Source: Hirundichthys speculiger
Lineage: Eukaryota > Chordata > Actinopteri > Beloniformes > Exocoetidae
Assembly (NCBI GenBank): GCA_018398805.1
Contig: JAGFBZ010000339.1
Location: 186,001-250,000 of the forward strand
Direction of reading: 5' to 3'
DNA length: 64,000 nucleotides
In this document: one piece after another, positions 34,471-46,994 of the stretch
How positions within the stretch are numbered: position 1 is the stretch's first letter
Layout: each line of letters starts with the position of its first letter
The notes under the pieces: model-generated
Databases searched by the model: none
What the model saw: the letters and a program-made list of their open reading frames with translations, nothing else
What the model was told of the DNA's origin: nothing
Made by a program: the position numbers and the translations under genes

Positions 34471-37400
34471 GTGGAGAGCAGGATATGCTGGTTCAGTTGC
34501 AAGAGTGGTGTGATTTATACAACCTTGGAGATGTTGTTGCATGCGTGTATGAGAGACGAAGTGGTGCGGTCTGCTCTAATGCCTCTGAGAGAAGAACAGC
34601 CTGCGTTCAATGGCTTCAGATGCCGCTTTAGCGCCCTCATAAACACTGTTCTTGCCCTCCCATCCTTCCCCTCTCTTCCTTCTTCCATCCCTTACTCCCA
34701 CTTAAACAGACATCTCTGGGAGGGGGTATGCAAATTTGTTTTATGTTTCCTCTTTGTCATTCTGTCTCTCTGGTTTGTTGCTTTGTATTCTTACTAATCC
34801 TACTTTTTTAGTTTCTGCATGGTGCAAGTGGACCACTGTGCAGTTAGGTTGAGATGGAGACTTATGTCACAGATGGGAAATTTACTGATCATTCGGCAAA
34901 ACTGGAGGTAAGTCAAAATCAAACATGTCCAGCAATCATTTATGCCACTTGTTCTGGCAAGTCTGAATTTGGATACATGGGGGCTGAGACCAAAACCTGT
35001 GGGGATTTTTCGCTTGTTTGGCTGTTCCTCCTGACAAAGATAGAGTGAGCGTGTGTATATGGAGGCTGGAGCAGAAAAAAATACATAAAAAAATCAATAA
35101 AACATTAAAATCACTTCAGTCGACAGAGCAAGACCCAACTCTGCCCAGCAGCTTTTTTGCACAATAAGATTCTCTGCTGATTTTGTTGATGGAAGAAATA
35201 TTTAGCAGGAAACGTTTGGTGCACACCTCAGAGGTGAGCCTGTCATTTGGTGGAGAAGAAACAATATTCAATATGAATGGAATATTACAATTTTTGGACA
35301 TGATGCAGTGGTTACTTGCTCCGGGCATGGCACTAATGACCAATCGTTCCAATTCTTTTTAAGAATTCATAAAATTAAATGATAAGTGAACCAATTTAGA
35401 ATGACTTTAGTTCCCCGCAAGGTAAGAATCTTGAAAGATAATGGCTTAAAGAAATAATGATTAAATGATAACACAAATCTGCTAAAGGCCATATCACAAG
35501 TAATGACAAATGGCAACATTTGTGTTAAATTCTTCCTCATCCCTCCTCCATTCACCCAGTCTACTGAACATCTGTGGGCGCCAGGTAGAGCAACAGGGTA
35601 AGCCTTTTTGGTTCCACTGCTCTTCACCACTGAGGCAGACCATAATAACTCATAGCCAACGTTGTGATGGAATGCGGAAGCAATTGCTTTCAAGCTGCCT
35701 CTTAAAATAGTCCTAGTGACAAGCCTGCTGCTTTAAATAAGCGCCTCAGCCTGTCTGGAGAGGCTCCTTAATCCCAGTGGTGAGAGACTCTCCAACAGGA
35801 AGACACTCAGCACAAAAGAGACTGGAACCATTTACAGCAGGTAACTGTGGCAACAGGATTCACTGGCAAAGCTATATAGGGTGCAGAAGAGAGCATGTGG
35901 GGGGGTGCAGAAAAGGAATATACATGGAAAGAAAATGTGACAGCTTACCCCCACACCCCAATGTATGGAAGAAGAACCCCTTAAACACATCCCACAGTGA
36001 CACCAGGAGAAATGTAAAATTTAAAACTGAAGCTGGTCAAAGACACTGGCAAGGGGAAATAAAAATATGACTCCAGCATTTGAGATCAAAGCCGTGTTTT
36101 CTGTGTGTCCTTGCTATTCCTGTTCAGTTTCTGTGTCTGGACTATTTGTGGTTTGGAGCCTCTGAATCTGTGCCAGGCTGTGATGTGAGCCGTGTTCAGT
36201 TCCAGCTAGGTGACATAATCTTGGGCCAGACAGGAAGAAGAAAGGCGCTGACGTCATCCAGAACCTCATAGAACCTCAATTTCATCTCCAGATTACACAC
36301 ACATGAACTCTCCTCTGAGAACAGCGTGTCCATTACACAAAGGGGAGATTTTGGTTTGTCCTCTCTCACTTGCTATTTTCTCTCTTCATCTTTTCACTGC
36401 TTCTCCGTCCGACTTGCTTATTCTTTTTTCACTCCAAACCCCATCCGATTTCTCCCCCACTTTTCTCCCTCACTCTGCCTCCCTATCACTTCTGTCCTCC
36501 CTCCTTCCTCTCCCACCCTTACTCCCTCTATACCTGAGGCTCTCGTTCTTTTATAGCAAATTGAACCTTTCACTCTGAAAGAAATAATTACTCTCTGGAG
36601 AGAAAGGGGACTGCCGTGGAATGCTGATATGACACACAATGTCACCTTGCCACTCAGAAGCTGCGTGCACACCCGGCTCAGAGAGCGAAGGGAAAGATTT
36701 GAGAGAGGCAATGAACGGGTCATGGAGCGGGAAAGGTGAGGTGGGTTATAGAATAAAAGTAATAGAAAGGGGGAGAAAAAGGGAGAAGAAAAGGCTCGGA
36801 AGAAGGAAAGACAGAGAGAGAGAGAGAGAGAAAACTGTTCTTGCATTGGTTAAAGAAAACAGAAGAGAGAGAGAGTGAAACCACAAAAAGGACAGACAAG
36901 GTAATCGGCCACGGGGAATGAGCAAAGGAGTGACCAAAAAAATATAAAAGCGATGGAAATGAGAAACTTGTTGAGAGGGCTGACAGTGGTAGATGGAACT
37001 GTACAGAAAAGTGAAAGATGAGGACAAAAGAGGATATGTGATAAGAAAGAGCTAAGCAAGGTTACAGGGCAAACGTGGGAGAGAGAATAAGGTGGTCTTT
37101 TGGGGTCAGAATGAGACAGCTGAGTGAGCGATAAAGAGGGAGACAGACAGCGTGTGCAAGCAGAGCCCTGACTGAGGTCAAACCACAGATGGATCCGTCT
37201 TCACCCACTGGTATGAGCTGGGGAGCAGGAATAACGAGAGCCATGAGCCGGATCACTGCCACTTGTGCTTATTACCCATCATGCCTTTCAGCAGTGTGGC
37301 CATGCGGTCATGCTCTGGCCCTTGGAAATCTAAACAGTCCTCTGTGGGACTGAAGGGTAGAGGGGACATAATGGGAGGATGGGATGAAAGGACAGTATGA

Positions 37401-37861
37401 AGAATTGTTGAACTTTTAACCCTTTTGCTGGCAAAAGCCTGAGATGGATGATGTAAATTACTATGGCTAGTATTTGCCAATGTTAATTTCATCAAGAAGT
37501 AATTCAAAAAAAGAAAAAAAAATCCACAATGAAAGTAAATAAAATAAAATAGCTCAATAGGAATTTTCCTTGGCAAACAAGAGCTTTGTAGAATTCCAGT
37601 ATTTTATATTGTTTCATACTGCAGTGCATTATTTACACAAGCAGCCAAAAAAGAAAACAACACTGATATTGAAAACAGAAGAATGGATAGCCTCTCAGAA
37701 TCCTGAGATACTCTTTTGACCACTCTTGTTATCGAGCCTAACCTCAATAATGCTTCACAGTGAAAACAGTGACCGTGGCTGTCAAAACTTCAAGAAATAA
37801 ACAAAAAGTTAGAGGGTTTTTTTCTCTTCTGTTTGACATTTCTGAATTAAAACAAAAAAAA

Positions 37862-37895
37862 AAAACAAATGGAAACACATGTTTCCATTTGTTTT
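37862..37895. repeat. Perfect 15-bp inverted repeat
   Basis: AAAACAAATGGAAAC at 37862-37876 is exactly complementary to 37881-37895, around an ACAT loop. It follows an A-run. Confidence 0.85.
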
Positions 37896-38564
37896 GACAT
37901 TTCACCGAATATTAAATCCAATGTCACATTCTGTCTGTTCTTGGAACTGCGCCATCAAAAATGTTTAGACACTCTGGAAACTATTAAAGAGATTTTCCTT
38001 CTATTTCATTGTGAAGGGAATTAAACTGTGACCAGATACTCTGAAAGGTAATACGATTTGACAGAAATGAATTAATGTAACATAGTTTATTTAGTTTATA
38101 AGGCGAGTGATTCATTCTCAGAGAACAGTCATATAATGTCTTTTGTGGCTCTGGAGAGAACTTTGTTAGCTCTGAGAAATTACCCAAATGATTGATGAAC
38201 GTTTCACCTGAATATTATAAAACCGCTTCTTGCTAAAACTAGAGTAAATTGTCCAGTTTCTTTTTATTAACCGAATCTCAATCAAAACTTGAAAAAAGAT
38301 ATGGCTGAAACAAATATTGTCTTGGATATAAATTAAGAGTATAACTAAATTAAATAGTGAAATAATGGCTGGTTCCTAATGTGATTTCGTGTTTTGTTAA
38401 ACGGCGGAGCTCTCATTATCTAAGAGCAACATCATTTTTCACAGAGAAGCCAAATGTGTAAAATGGTACAATTACAATAACAGTTACTACTTTGTTAAAG
38501 GACACATAGAGACACCTTTAACAAAATGACTGCAATGTTGTGCAGGGGAAACTTGGGGTGATGT

Positions 38565-38885
38565 TCATCTGAAAGTCCAGCCACCCGGTGGAACATTACT
38601 GCACACCAAGCGCACTCTTCCATAGCTAAAACACTCCCTGATGGCAGTAGCCTTCCCTCATAGCGCAACGTGCCCCGCCACAGTACATAATCTGCTTCCT
38701 AGATCACAATCTGAGCGAGCATATGTGGAACTAACCTGATCCACAGAGGCCCCATCTCATCCGCAGGACCTGAAGGACCTGCTGCCAACGTCCTGGTGCC
38801 CAAAACCACAGGGAATATCCAGAGGTCTTGGTCATTTCCCGACCAGCCAACACTATTCTGGCAGTGCTGCCAACGTACATTGTGT
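38565..38885 (+). mobile_element. Dispersed teleost repeat, class undetermined
   Basis: The series GGTGGAACATTACTGCACAC, then CGCACTCTTCCATAGCTAAA, CACAGTACATAATCTGCTTC, CTGATCCACAGAGGCCCC and CTGCTGCCAACGTCCTGGTG recurs in this order in many fish genomes as I remember them. The copy is fairly complete at the right end but has no intact frame. I cannot assign it to a superfamily without a library search. Confidence 0.5.
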
Positions 38886-38924
38886 TGGCCAGGGATTTTA
38901 ATGCTGTTGCTGATCAATGTATGT

Positions 38925-39001
38925 GCAGTTTTTGCACAGTACAGTTTTGTACTGGACAGTTTTTGCACAAACCTGTACAATGTATATACAGTTTTGTGCA
39001 A
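38925..39001. repeat. Iterated CAGTTTTTGCACA mini-repeats
   Basis: Four imperfect copies of CAGTTTT(T)G occur within about 70 bases. Two are followed by GCACA and one forms a small hairpin (GTACA-GTTT-TGTAC). The last copy (TTTTGTGCAAAGCTTTCAGG) resembles the terminus of a fish DNA transposon, but the element body is not recognised. Confidence 0.45.
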
Positions 39002-39015
39002 AGCTTTCAGGCACC

Positions 39016-41639
39016 AAAGAGGTTTAGGTTCTTATCCATTTAATTCGCATCGGGGGAGGTATGTAAACAATTTCTGATTCAGTCTACAGACACCAACCAC
39101 AATCATAAAAGCAGAGTCTGAAAAATTCAAAATATCAAATCTACAGAAAACGTTTTTCTGACTTGATTTGAAGAGCCTTGACTCTGAATTCCTGAAACAA
39201 ATAAGACCAGAACTGAAAGAGGCAGTCATATTAAATATAGATTTGATTTTGGTTTTCTTTATATCAAGCTAACTAGTATTTTTTAAAGGATGTGCTCTTT
39301 ACGTCTGCTGCCTCTTTTTTTTGTCCATAGTACACGCATACTGTTTACACCTACAAGGACCTTTAATATCAGCAAACCTCCTCCACCTCTTCTACTGTGG
39401 ATCGTGAAATGAGAGCTATTTTTAATATCTGCACGAGTGCCTTCTGAATAATGGGCAAATATTACTCAAGGTCACAACTCATTTGTCAGGCTGTGAGTTG
39501 AAGGAATGGCTCACTGCACTAAGGCTAACATTCAGCTTTTATTCCGCTGATAAAATCCACATCGACTTTATGAGTACAAGCAGTTAAAAATGGAGAATAA
39601 CAAGCATTGAGGTATGTGGTGGAATCTGAGAGGTAGACAGCACAGACTGAAATGATTTGCAGGGAGGAGAGGATGGAAAAAAAGAGGAGCAGGACCTCAG
39701 CTTGATTCAAATTGGAGAAATTCCATCAGTTTATTGCGCACTGATGTTTTAATAGAACGTCAAAGGTGGCAGGAAGGAGTGGCGCTGAGGATAAATTGTG
39801 TTGCCTCTGATTCTGTGACAGCTTTAGCCTCAGTGACGTCCACAAAGGGGTTATAGTGATCACACAGTAGCAGTGATGAATTCATCCAAATGTCACACCC
39901 TAACTCCTCATGTCTCTGTGGTCAAGCATTATTTGATCCTGTGAGACAGGCTCATGACAAGCTATAACATAACGACTAGTCTTATGTCTAAGTTTGCCAT
40001 GTCTATCTATAATAAATATAATAGAATCATAATAGATAGAGGAACACGGACATGTCATGTCTTACAGCTGTATTATTAATCATAAGGGTTTGCGGTGTAC
40101 TGTCATACAACTGTAAACCAATACTGTCCACTGCCACCATGTGCTTGCAGCCCCACAACCCCTGGTCTTACGTTATTAAATCCTATAGCCCCCAGCATGC
40201 ATCTCCAGCTACGATGCTTCTAACCCTGGCCAAAGACTTTTATCTTCCTCCCCAGCACAGGCATGGCACCTCCATGATGCTTTCAATTTTCTGCTCTGTG
40301 CTTCTGTGCTTTATGAGCCTGTGCAAAGGTTCCAGACTGACTGGCTGGGCTGACCTGGACTCCCCGCCTATTGATGCGTGCGCTGTGGCTAGGGTGACAT
40401 CAAGGCCACTGGCCAACCAGGCAAGGGGCACTGAGGCATCATCAGCCAACCGCAGAACACCCAGACATCACATTTATGGATAAATAGGAATGCATCCTGT
40501 TCTGTGTGTGCCTTCAGCACATGCAGTGCTGTCTATACTCACATAATAACAATAATAATAATAATAATCACAGCACCAGGCACAGGTGACAGTTGCTTTT
40601 GTCCAAAATATTATGGCTCTTCATGAGGTTTATCCTTTGCTCTGAACAAAAACTCAATTTCCATTGGCACAGTGAAAGAAGCCAGTCTTTGTTTTTGTTC
40701 CAGTTCCTGTAAAAAATAGGCTTTGCAAAGCTGAAAGGGAAATAAAATACAAATCCTGTAGTTACCTGGACAAAGAAATGGATGGATGAGTAAATCTGCT
40801 GTACAGTCAGGGCATGTAGACAGAGAGGAGTCTTTACTCGTATTTCAAATATGTAATAATAGAGTAAAAACACATTTTCATGTCCACTTCCATTTATACA
40901 CCAATTGATCTTAACATTTGTTCAAACTGGCTATTTATTGCATCAGTGACTTATTGAATAGTGGTCAGTGAATTTTGTGTGTGACCTATTCAATAACAAG
41001 CCTGTCTGGTATATATATAAATAAATATACGTTTGTATGCTGTAGTAACACTACAAAGAACAGCTGCAACTTATGAAGTTTCTCTGTAAAATCATCTATT
41101 AGTAAATGTTGTTTTCTGGATTGTAAATGTAAATAAGGAGCAGGATAACTAAATAACAGGTGCCATCTTATGAAAGCATCTATCAATCATGGCCATCCGT
41201 GTCCAATGAAGGCAGTCTACGTTGTTTTCTCCTGGCACTTTCATGGGTAAAATCATTACATGGACTGAAACTCTTTGGACTTGGCTTTTTTCCGGTGTAA
41301 ATACAAGGCTGATGGGAAGCTAACTCAATAAGGAAGATTTAAAGGGTAAATGATGGCCTGATGTCCTAGTCCCATAAAGAAAAAGCTGTTGTTCTCCAAG
41401 CCCTCTAGGTGTCTCCCTCACAGGTTTGCAGGTTATTTCAGCTCCTTGTCGTGCATTTATACCTGATCTGAATAGGCTGAGGGAGCAGGGTTTAGGACCC
41501 TGTCAAACCTCTCTTAATCCGAGGGATTCTCACACTATTAAATATAAATCTCATGTGGCCTACAAGACAAGTATGGAAGACTTTAGCTCTCCTGATGAAG
41601 TCTGAATAGTGAAGAGAGGGTTTTCCTGTGCAGGGGAAC
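39016..41639. other. Intronic sequence, no gene recognised
   Basis: Contains a small AAT repeat at 40546-40570. The 143-codon plus-strand frame at 40052-40483 shows no recognised domain. Confidence 0.5.
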
Positions 41640-42005
41640 ATGGTGTGATGCATTACATTTCACTACCCGGCACCCATAGCCCACCGCTTAGCTGATCTTT
41701 GAAAGATATTGCTTATAAAAGAGATGACTCTAGGCGACGGCCAAGTTCTGTAGTTTTATTACACCTCGGGGCTACAGCGGCCTGTCTTTGGAGAGATAAG
41801 GTTGTACCCTTTTCATTTTGTATCCTCCGGCCGATATTTTAAGCTGGCTTGTTAAGGGCAGGCGAGCTGAGCGCTGGAACAGAGTTTGATGCATGGCTTT
41901 ACAACAGGAGCCGGGCCCATAACGCTCAAAGGCCGATCATTACTGACCTTAATAGCCCAGTCTGCATCTGGGCTTGATTGATCGTGCCTAGCAGGTTGTG
42001 AAATG
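41640..42005. promoter_or_regulatory. Possible conserved non-coding element (strongest texture in the window)
   Basis: A 360-bp block that is GC-balanced, free of repeats and dense in unusual words such as GGCGACGGCCAAG, CCTCCGGCCGATATTTTAAG and AACGCTCAAAGGCCGATCAT. CpG dinucleotides are retained more than in the flanks. It looks like a constrained intronic enhancer. Evidence is by eye only. Confidence 0.3.
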
Positions 42006-42105
42006 CACCATCTGGAAGGAAGGAAGGTGAGATGGGCAAGCGGAGATGAGGGAGAAGGCAGGCAACACCAGCCGAGCACGGAAGAAAGGAGGATAAGAAA
42101 AGAGG

Positions 42106-42119
42106 AAAAAAAAAAAACG

Positions 42120-42148
<29 letters not shown>
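42106..42148. repeat. A-rich tract
   Basis: Two A-runs (about 12 and 28) separated by CG. No retroelement body is recognised immediately 5' of it. Confidence 0.9.
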
Positions 42149-42150
<2 letters not shown>

Positions 42151-45100
42151 AGACGGTTGTGCACTGAAATTGATAGCCAGAGTGGGATGCTGAGGAAACT
42201 TAACTGCACTAAGAGGCCAACCAAGCGCCATAAATGCTGTCCCTGACATAAACAACAACACTTAGCTAGACTAGGTGTTTTCAATATTTATCTGAGGAAC
42301 TGCTTGGTGACTCTTGTATACTTGCTCAGTGAGCCTGGGTGAAATCAGCACTGCTTAGGTAAGACAGCTGGCAGAGTGCAATTTGAGTTATGTGAACAAG
42401 TGAGATTTTGAATCCTCTCTTGTGTGTGTCTCTGTGTGTGTGCGCGTTCACAAAGGGAGTGTGAGGAACAGAAGGTGGTTAGGGTTACAGAGTGTGTCCT
42501 ACTACAGTGCTTTATATTATAGAGTCTGCATAATGTATGACCCTCAATTGGTGCAGATTACCATAGAGAACTCAATATTCTGTAGCAACCGAAGCCAAAA
42601 CATCATTAGGTCACTGTCTATATAACTATGTAAGAATACTACGTGACGATAAGTAACATCAACCTACTCAGAGATATCTTGTGTTCCAGTTTTACATCAA
42701 CAAAAACTGGTAATCAAGTACTCAAGTTCATACGTAGAAACAGTAATATTCATTCATTCAGTCACCTCATGTACAATAAACTCTCACTGCTATAAATATT
42801 TAAGGTTGCAGAAGCTGTGAGAAGCTCCTATGTGTCAGCTGAAGCTCCCGAGAGCCCATCAGGCTTGCATTCTCCATTACCACGTTCTCCTCTCACTAAG
42901 TCAGTAATGGTAGCTGCAAGCAGGGTAAAGTAAAGCGCAATGGGTAACAAAAAGAGACTCTGACAGACTTTTTTTTGCACTTCATTAGGTCCATTATTTG
43001 GCTTGCTGAGTCATTTGACCCAGCCTGGCCATGCAAGTTATGATAAAGACGGTTCTATGGCACTGTAATTTTTAATATTAATGCATATCCTTGTATTTGG
43101 CAGAGACACTGGTATGTTGCATTCCATGTTGCACACCATAACTTGCCTGTATTAAATTGTTTAACAGCAAATTTATGCATGCTGTAATCAGCAGCACAAA
43201 ATGTCTTTAGGGCCAACTTTATACCAGTGAAGATGAGACATCTGGTATCAGGTAGATTAGGAAAAAGAACAAGAGAGTGATAGAGAAAGAGGCTAAGGTA
43301 GCTGTTGTACTTAGAGTTTCCATATCCTTCTGCACACTGAGTCTTGCTTGTATGCCTGTGTGCAGTCTTGTACGTGTGACAGAAAGACTTCAGGCTTGTG
43401 CAAAGGAATCTGAAAGAGAGTTTGTGCAAGTGCACTTGGGTGCTTGCAAAAGTGTGTGGGGAAAGGGGAGAGGGATGACAGAGGACCAGGTGGAACGGAG
43501 ACTTCTGTCGCTGACTCAACACCTTTCTCATTTTATTACCAAATCATCCGTGACAAACAGCTCTGGCGTATGGCAAAGGTGAGGCAGGCAGGATAAGAGT
43601 TGGGATGAGAGCAGCAGAGGTCACGTCCGTGCCACAAACATCTCATTGGTAATGTAACATGTTTGTGTCACTTCAAATGCCACCTTTACATGATGCAGCC
43701 ATCCATGTGTCATTTTTAGATACATTGGGCTGACAGTGATGGCCTTTGCTTCCTATAAACTCCTACCATCAAGAGACAAAAGCCTGGTGATGGAGAAACC
43801 TTATCACCTGAGTGACTACCAAAAGAAAATGCTTGGTGACAACACAATCAATAGGGCATATAAAATATGAAGCAAGCATTCTTTGCAACAATTCAAAACC
43901 AAGTCAGCCAGAGTAATGAAAAAATGTTTTAAACACGCTGAAAAGAGAGTCCTTTGTATCAGAACTATTTCATTGAACAATGGTAAAAACATAGTGGCTA
44001 CTGTTTATGAACGCCGACCCAGCAACATACTGAACAATGGAAATCACGCTAAGCCTCTTTTTTACCTCTTCATCTAGTTCAGCCTAATCTGGCCGTTAAT
44101 TCCCGCTCTCAAACAGTACAGCTGTCGCTGACCCTTAGCTGGGGGAGTATTCCTGAGCAGATGCTGGGGAGTATGGTTAGACATTCTTTGATGTCATAGT
44201 CTTTTGTGGCTATATGAGAGGGAGTAGATTAGCCTGATTGACGGCTATAAGATGCTAAGGATGGAGCTTGCAGCACAGCAAGCCAGGGCGTTGGAGTGGA
44301 ATGGAGTTCATTCATGAGTTACGAGACTGTTTCTGTGATGTAGTAAAAGACGAATAAATCCTCCCAACAGCCTGTGAAAAAAAATTAAAAAATACAACCA
44401 CAGGCCTGTGATGGAGACTCATACAAGACAACAGACAGACTGAGACATTGGCGGCTGACACACATACAGTAAGCCAAAATATCTAACCACAAATCAACAC
44501 CAGGTATAGTAACAACAAAAAAAATACACATCAAACTGCCATGACACGTCAGGCAACCTTTTCCCCAATAACTTTTACATCTTATCCACAGATAAGATAT
44601 CGCAGAGAACAGGGGAAAACAGCCTTGAAAGCGATCACACCGTCCTTTTATCAAGACAATGTGTTAAAGAGATTTTCCCTTCTTAAGGGGCCAAGGGAGT
44701 CAGCATACAGTCCTGGACAGACAAGGAGCTGGCTGATATAAATACCAACTCTGCTAAACGCTCCTCTCTGCTACTCAAGGACCCAGACCTGCAAGGACAA
44801 ATCACTGTCCCTGATGCTGTCCCTGAGTCCCTGTGCTGAAAGAGGCCAGGTTAAGGTTAAGAGAACCTCAGCTCACTAACCACCAATGAGCTGCATTAAG
44901 TCAAACTCCTTCTCTCATGAGAATATGTTTTTAGCTTGAGATAACCTACTTTGGAAACGGCCTGATCTTACAGGTTTTGTAAGGTCCATGAGGGTGGGTG
45001 GGTTGGGAGTGTGTGTGTGTTTGTGGGTGTGGAAGGGTGACGGTGGGCTCTGGGTATTAAGAATCAGTAAGATTTAATTTATTTTGCACTGTCAAAAGAA

Positions 45101-46994
45101 TATTCCTTGACTTAATGTTTACTATACACTGACTGATGTAGATGCTCCCAGTGGAGCCCAAGTGTTAGGGATTAACATGTCATCACAGAAGGAGGAACAC
45201 AGACAGCTTGACAGTTACACTCGTGAGCCTCGACTACATCTAACACCTGCCTCACACCTCCTGCCCAAAAGCACACCTGTTCTGACACAGTGTGAGGCTC
45301 TGAGCCTTTCCTGGAGCAGTGTTCACACCTGTCCTAGCCTCAGGGATACACACTGTGATGGGGAAAAAAAACAGACAGTTGAGCATCAAGAAAATGAGGC
45401 TAAAAGGAAGATACAAAAACAAGAAATTGATGGAAATTTCCTGTGGAGAAACTGGGGTGGAGAAGTGGCAACGCCTGAGCACACTCAGCAGCGCCATGGT
45501 GTCGAGGTAACATTGATGCATGGTGTGACCTTACTTGTAATGCCAGCCTTAATCTACGCAAGTGGAATAAATGAAGTGGGTCCGCTGCGGACGTGTCACC
45601 CAGAGTTATAAAGACAAATCCACCGCTGCTCTAAGCTGTGTACATGTATTCATAAAAGTCAAAGAGATGTCTTGACAGAGAGGGGAGCCCGGTATTGCTG
45701 GCTGGCTGGTGACGGACACCTAGTTCATGTTGTCATGGCTGCATGGAACTGTCTATCATTTCGTGCAAAACAAAGGAATGACATAGGAGATGTGAAAGTA
45801 AAAAAAAAAAAGTCTGTTACAAACAATTGTGGAGGATTGTATAAAGCAAAATATGACAGCATCGTGTAAGCAATTTTCTAAGGGTAAGCAAATTTGAGTT
45901 TACTGACAACAAAGACTGAATATTTTTTCTTTATATTTCTTCTTTTTATAAAATACATAATCCTGTTTATGGCCTTCATAAAGTGAAGTCTAAACTTATT
46001 TGAACATTTTTTTTTTAAATTAGATGTCAGGACAATACTTGAGCCTTGTGGTCATATGAGTTGGACTAATTCATTATAAATCCCAGCGTGCTGGTGCTAA
46101 CACTGCTTGTCACAACTACTCATTACAGTTTAACGATGAATGTCCTGACAAACAATCCTTGCAGCTGGATAGCCAACTGACTTTCATGTTAGAAATCAAT
46201 TCATCCTTGGCTGCCTTTTGGCACGCAGTTCAAGTAAAGAGCCGTCATTGATCACCATGCGTTAATTCAGTTTGCTACAGAGCAGTGGGAGCAAGCCAGT
46301 CTGACAAGAGGCCTTCCTTGATGGATGCTGGTCTGACAGTGCACATATAGATGCTGAGGTTTGACACGTGTGGTCTAACATGAGGTGTGTCTAACATGGT
46401 AACGTTCTCATGGCCAGCACTGACATCCCCCAGCTCCTCCGTTGTAGCCCTGCCCCCTGTCCAGTTCTCGCTCTGACATGGTTGTGATTAATGCACCTGG
46501 CCAAAATGATGATAATAATGATCATAATTAATCAAGGGCTCTTCCTACACCTCTAGGAGGCAACGGTGACCTGGAAAAGGCACCCAGTCCTCCTTTCACA
46601 TGGTTTCCTCCTTCCTCTCTTTCTCCTCCTTTCTTCCTTGTCTCACTGACAGGCCTGAACCCCAGCCCGGCAGAAAGAGCCATGCATTATCCTGCCATCA
46701 CCACTTCTATTTATATCACACCGTCCATCACTATCACTTACTCTCCTCCACCAGCTTTTACTCCAACCGCCTCTCCAAAGTGGAGTTTTCTTGAAGCTGC
46801 CCCATATTTCCTCAAGGAATAATGCTGCCTATGCAAATGGCTAGGAGTCAAAGAAGCAGCATAGGTGACAGTGAGAAACTAACATCATAATTTTTTTGAC
46901 ACATAGAGAAACAACGTGCAAAATAAAAGCCACCACTTTATGTTGCTAGAGGGTTGGGAGTCTCCCTCTCTCCCATTGGTAGTCTGTTCCTGAG
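42149..46994. other. Intronic sequence, no gene recognised
   Basis: Holds a G-quadruplex motif at 44992-45007 followed by GT-rich sequence to about 45040, and otherwise ordinary intron. The frames at 43055-43531 (minus, 158 codons) and 45162-45611 (plus, 149 codons) lack recognisable domains. Confidence 0.5.
44992..45007 (+). other. Compact G-quadruplex motif
   Basis: GGGTGGGTGGGTTGGG has four G3 runs with loops of 1, 1 and 2 bases, a very stable quadruplex pattern in vitro. It lies on the non-template-like plus strand, antisense to camta1. Confidence 0.6.

Larger units (their letters stand above)
32973..38564. other. Intronic sequence, no gene recognised
   Basis: Unique intron with a GT/CA palindrome (33751-33804), a possible conserved block (34080-34470), a pyrimidine-rich stretch (36420-36550), a GA-rich stretch (36775-36880) and a perfect inverted repeat (37862-37895). 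Frames across the C/T and G/A stretches are artefacts. Confidence 0.5.

Noticed and set aside
40052..40483. 143-codon plus-strand frame with a hydrophobic start
   Set aside because: The leading hydrophobic residues mimic a signal peptide, but there is no domain, promoter or splice support, and another frame is open over the same bases.
43055..43531. 158-codon minus-strand frame
   Set aside because: No domain or splice signals, and the composition is that of the surrounding intron.
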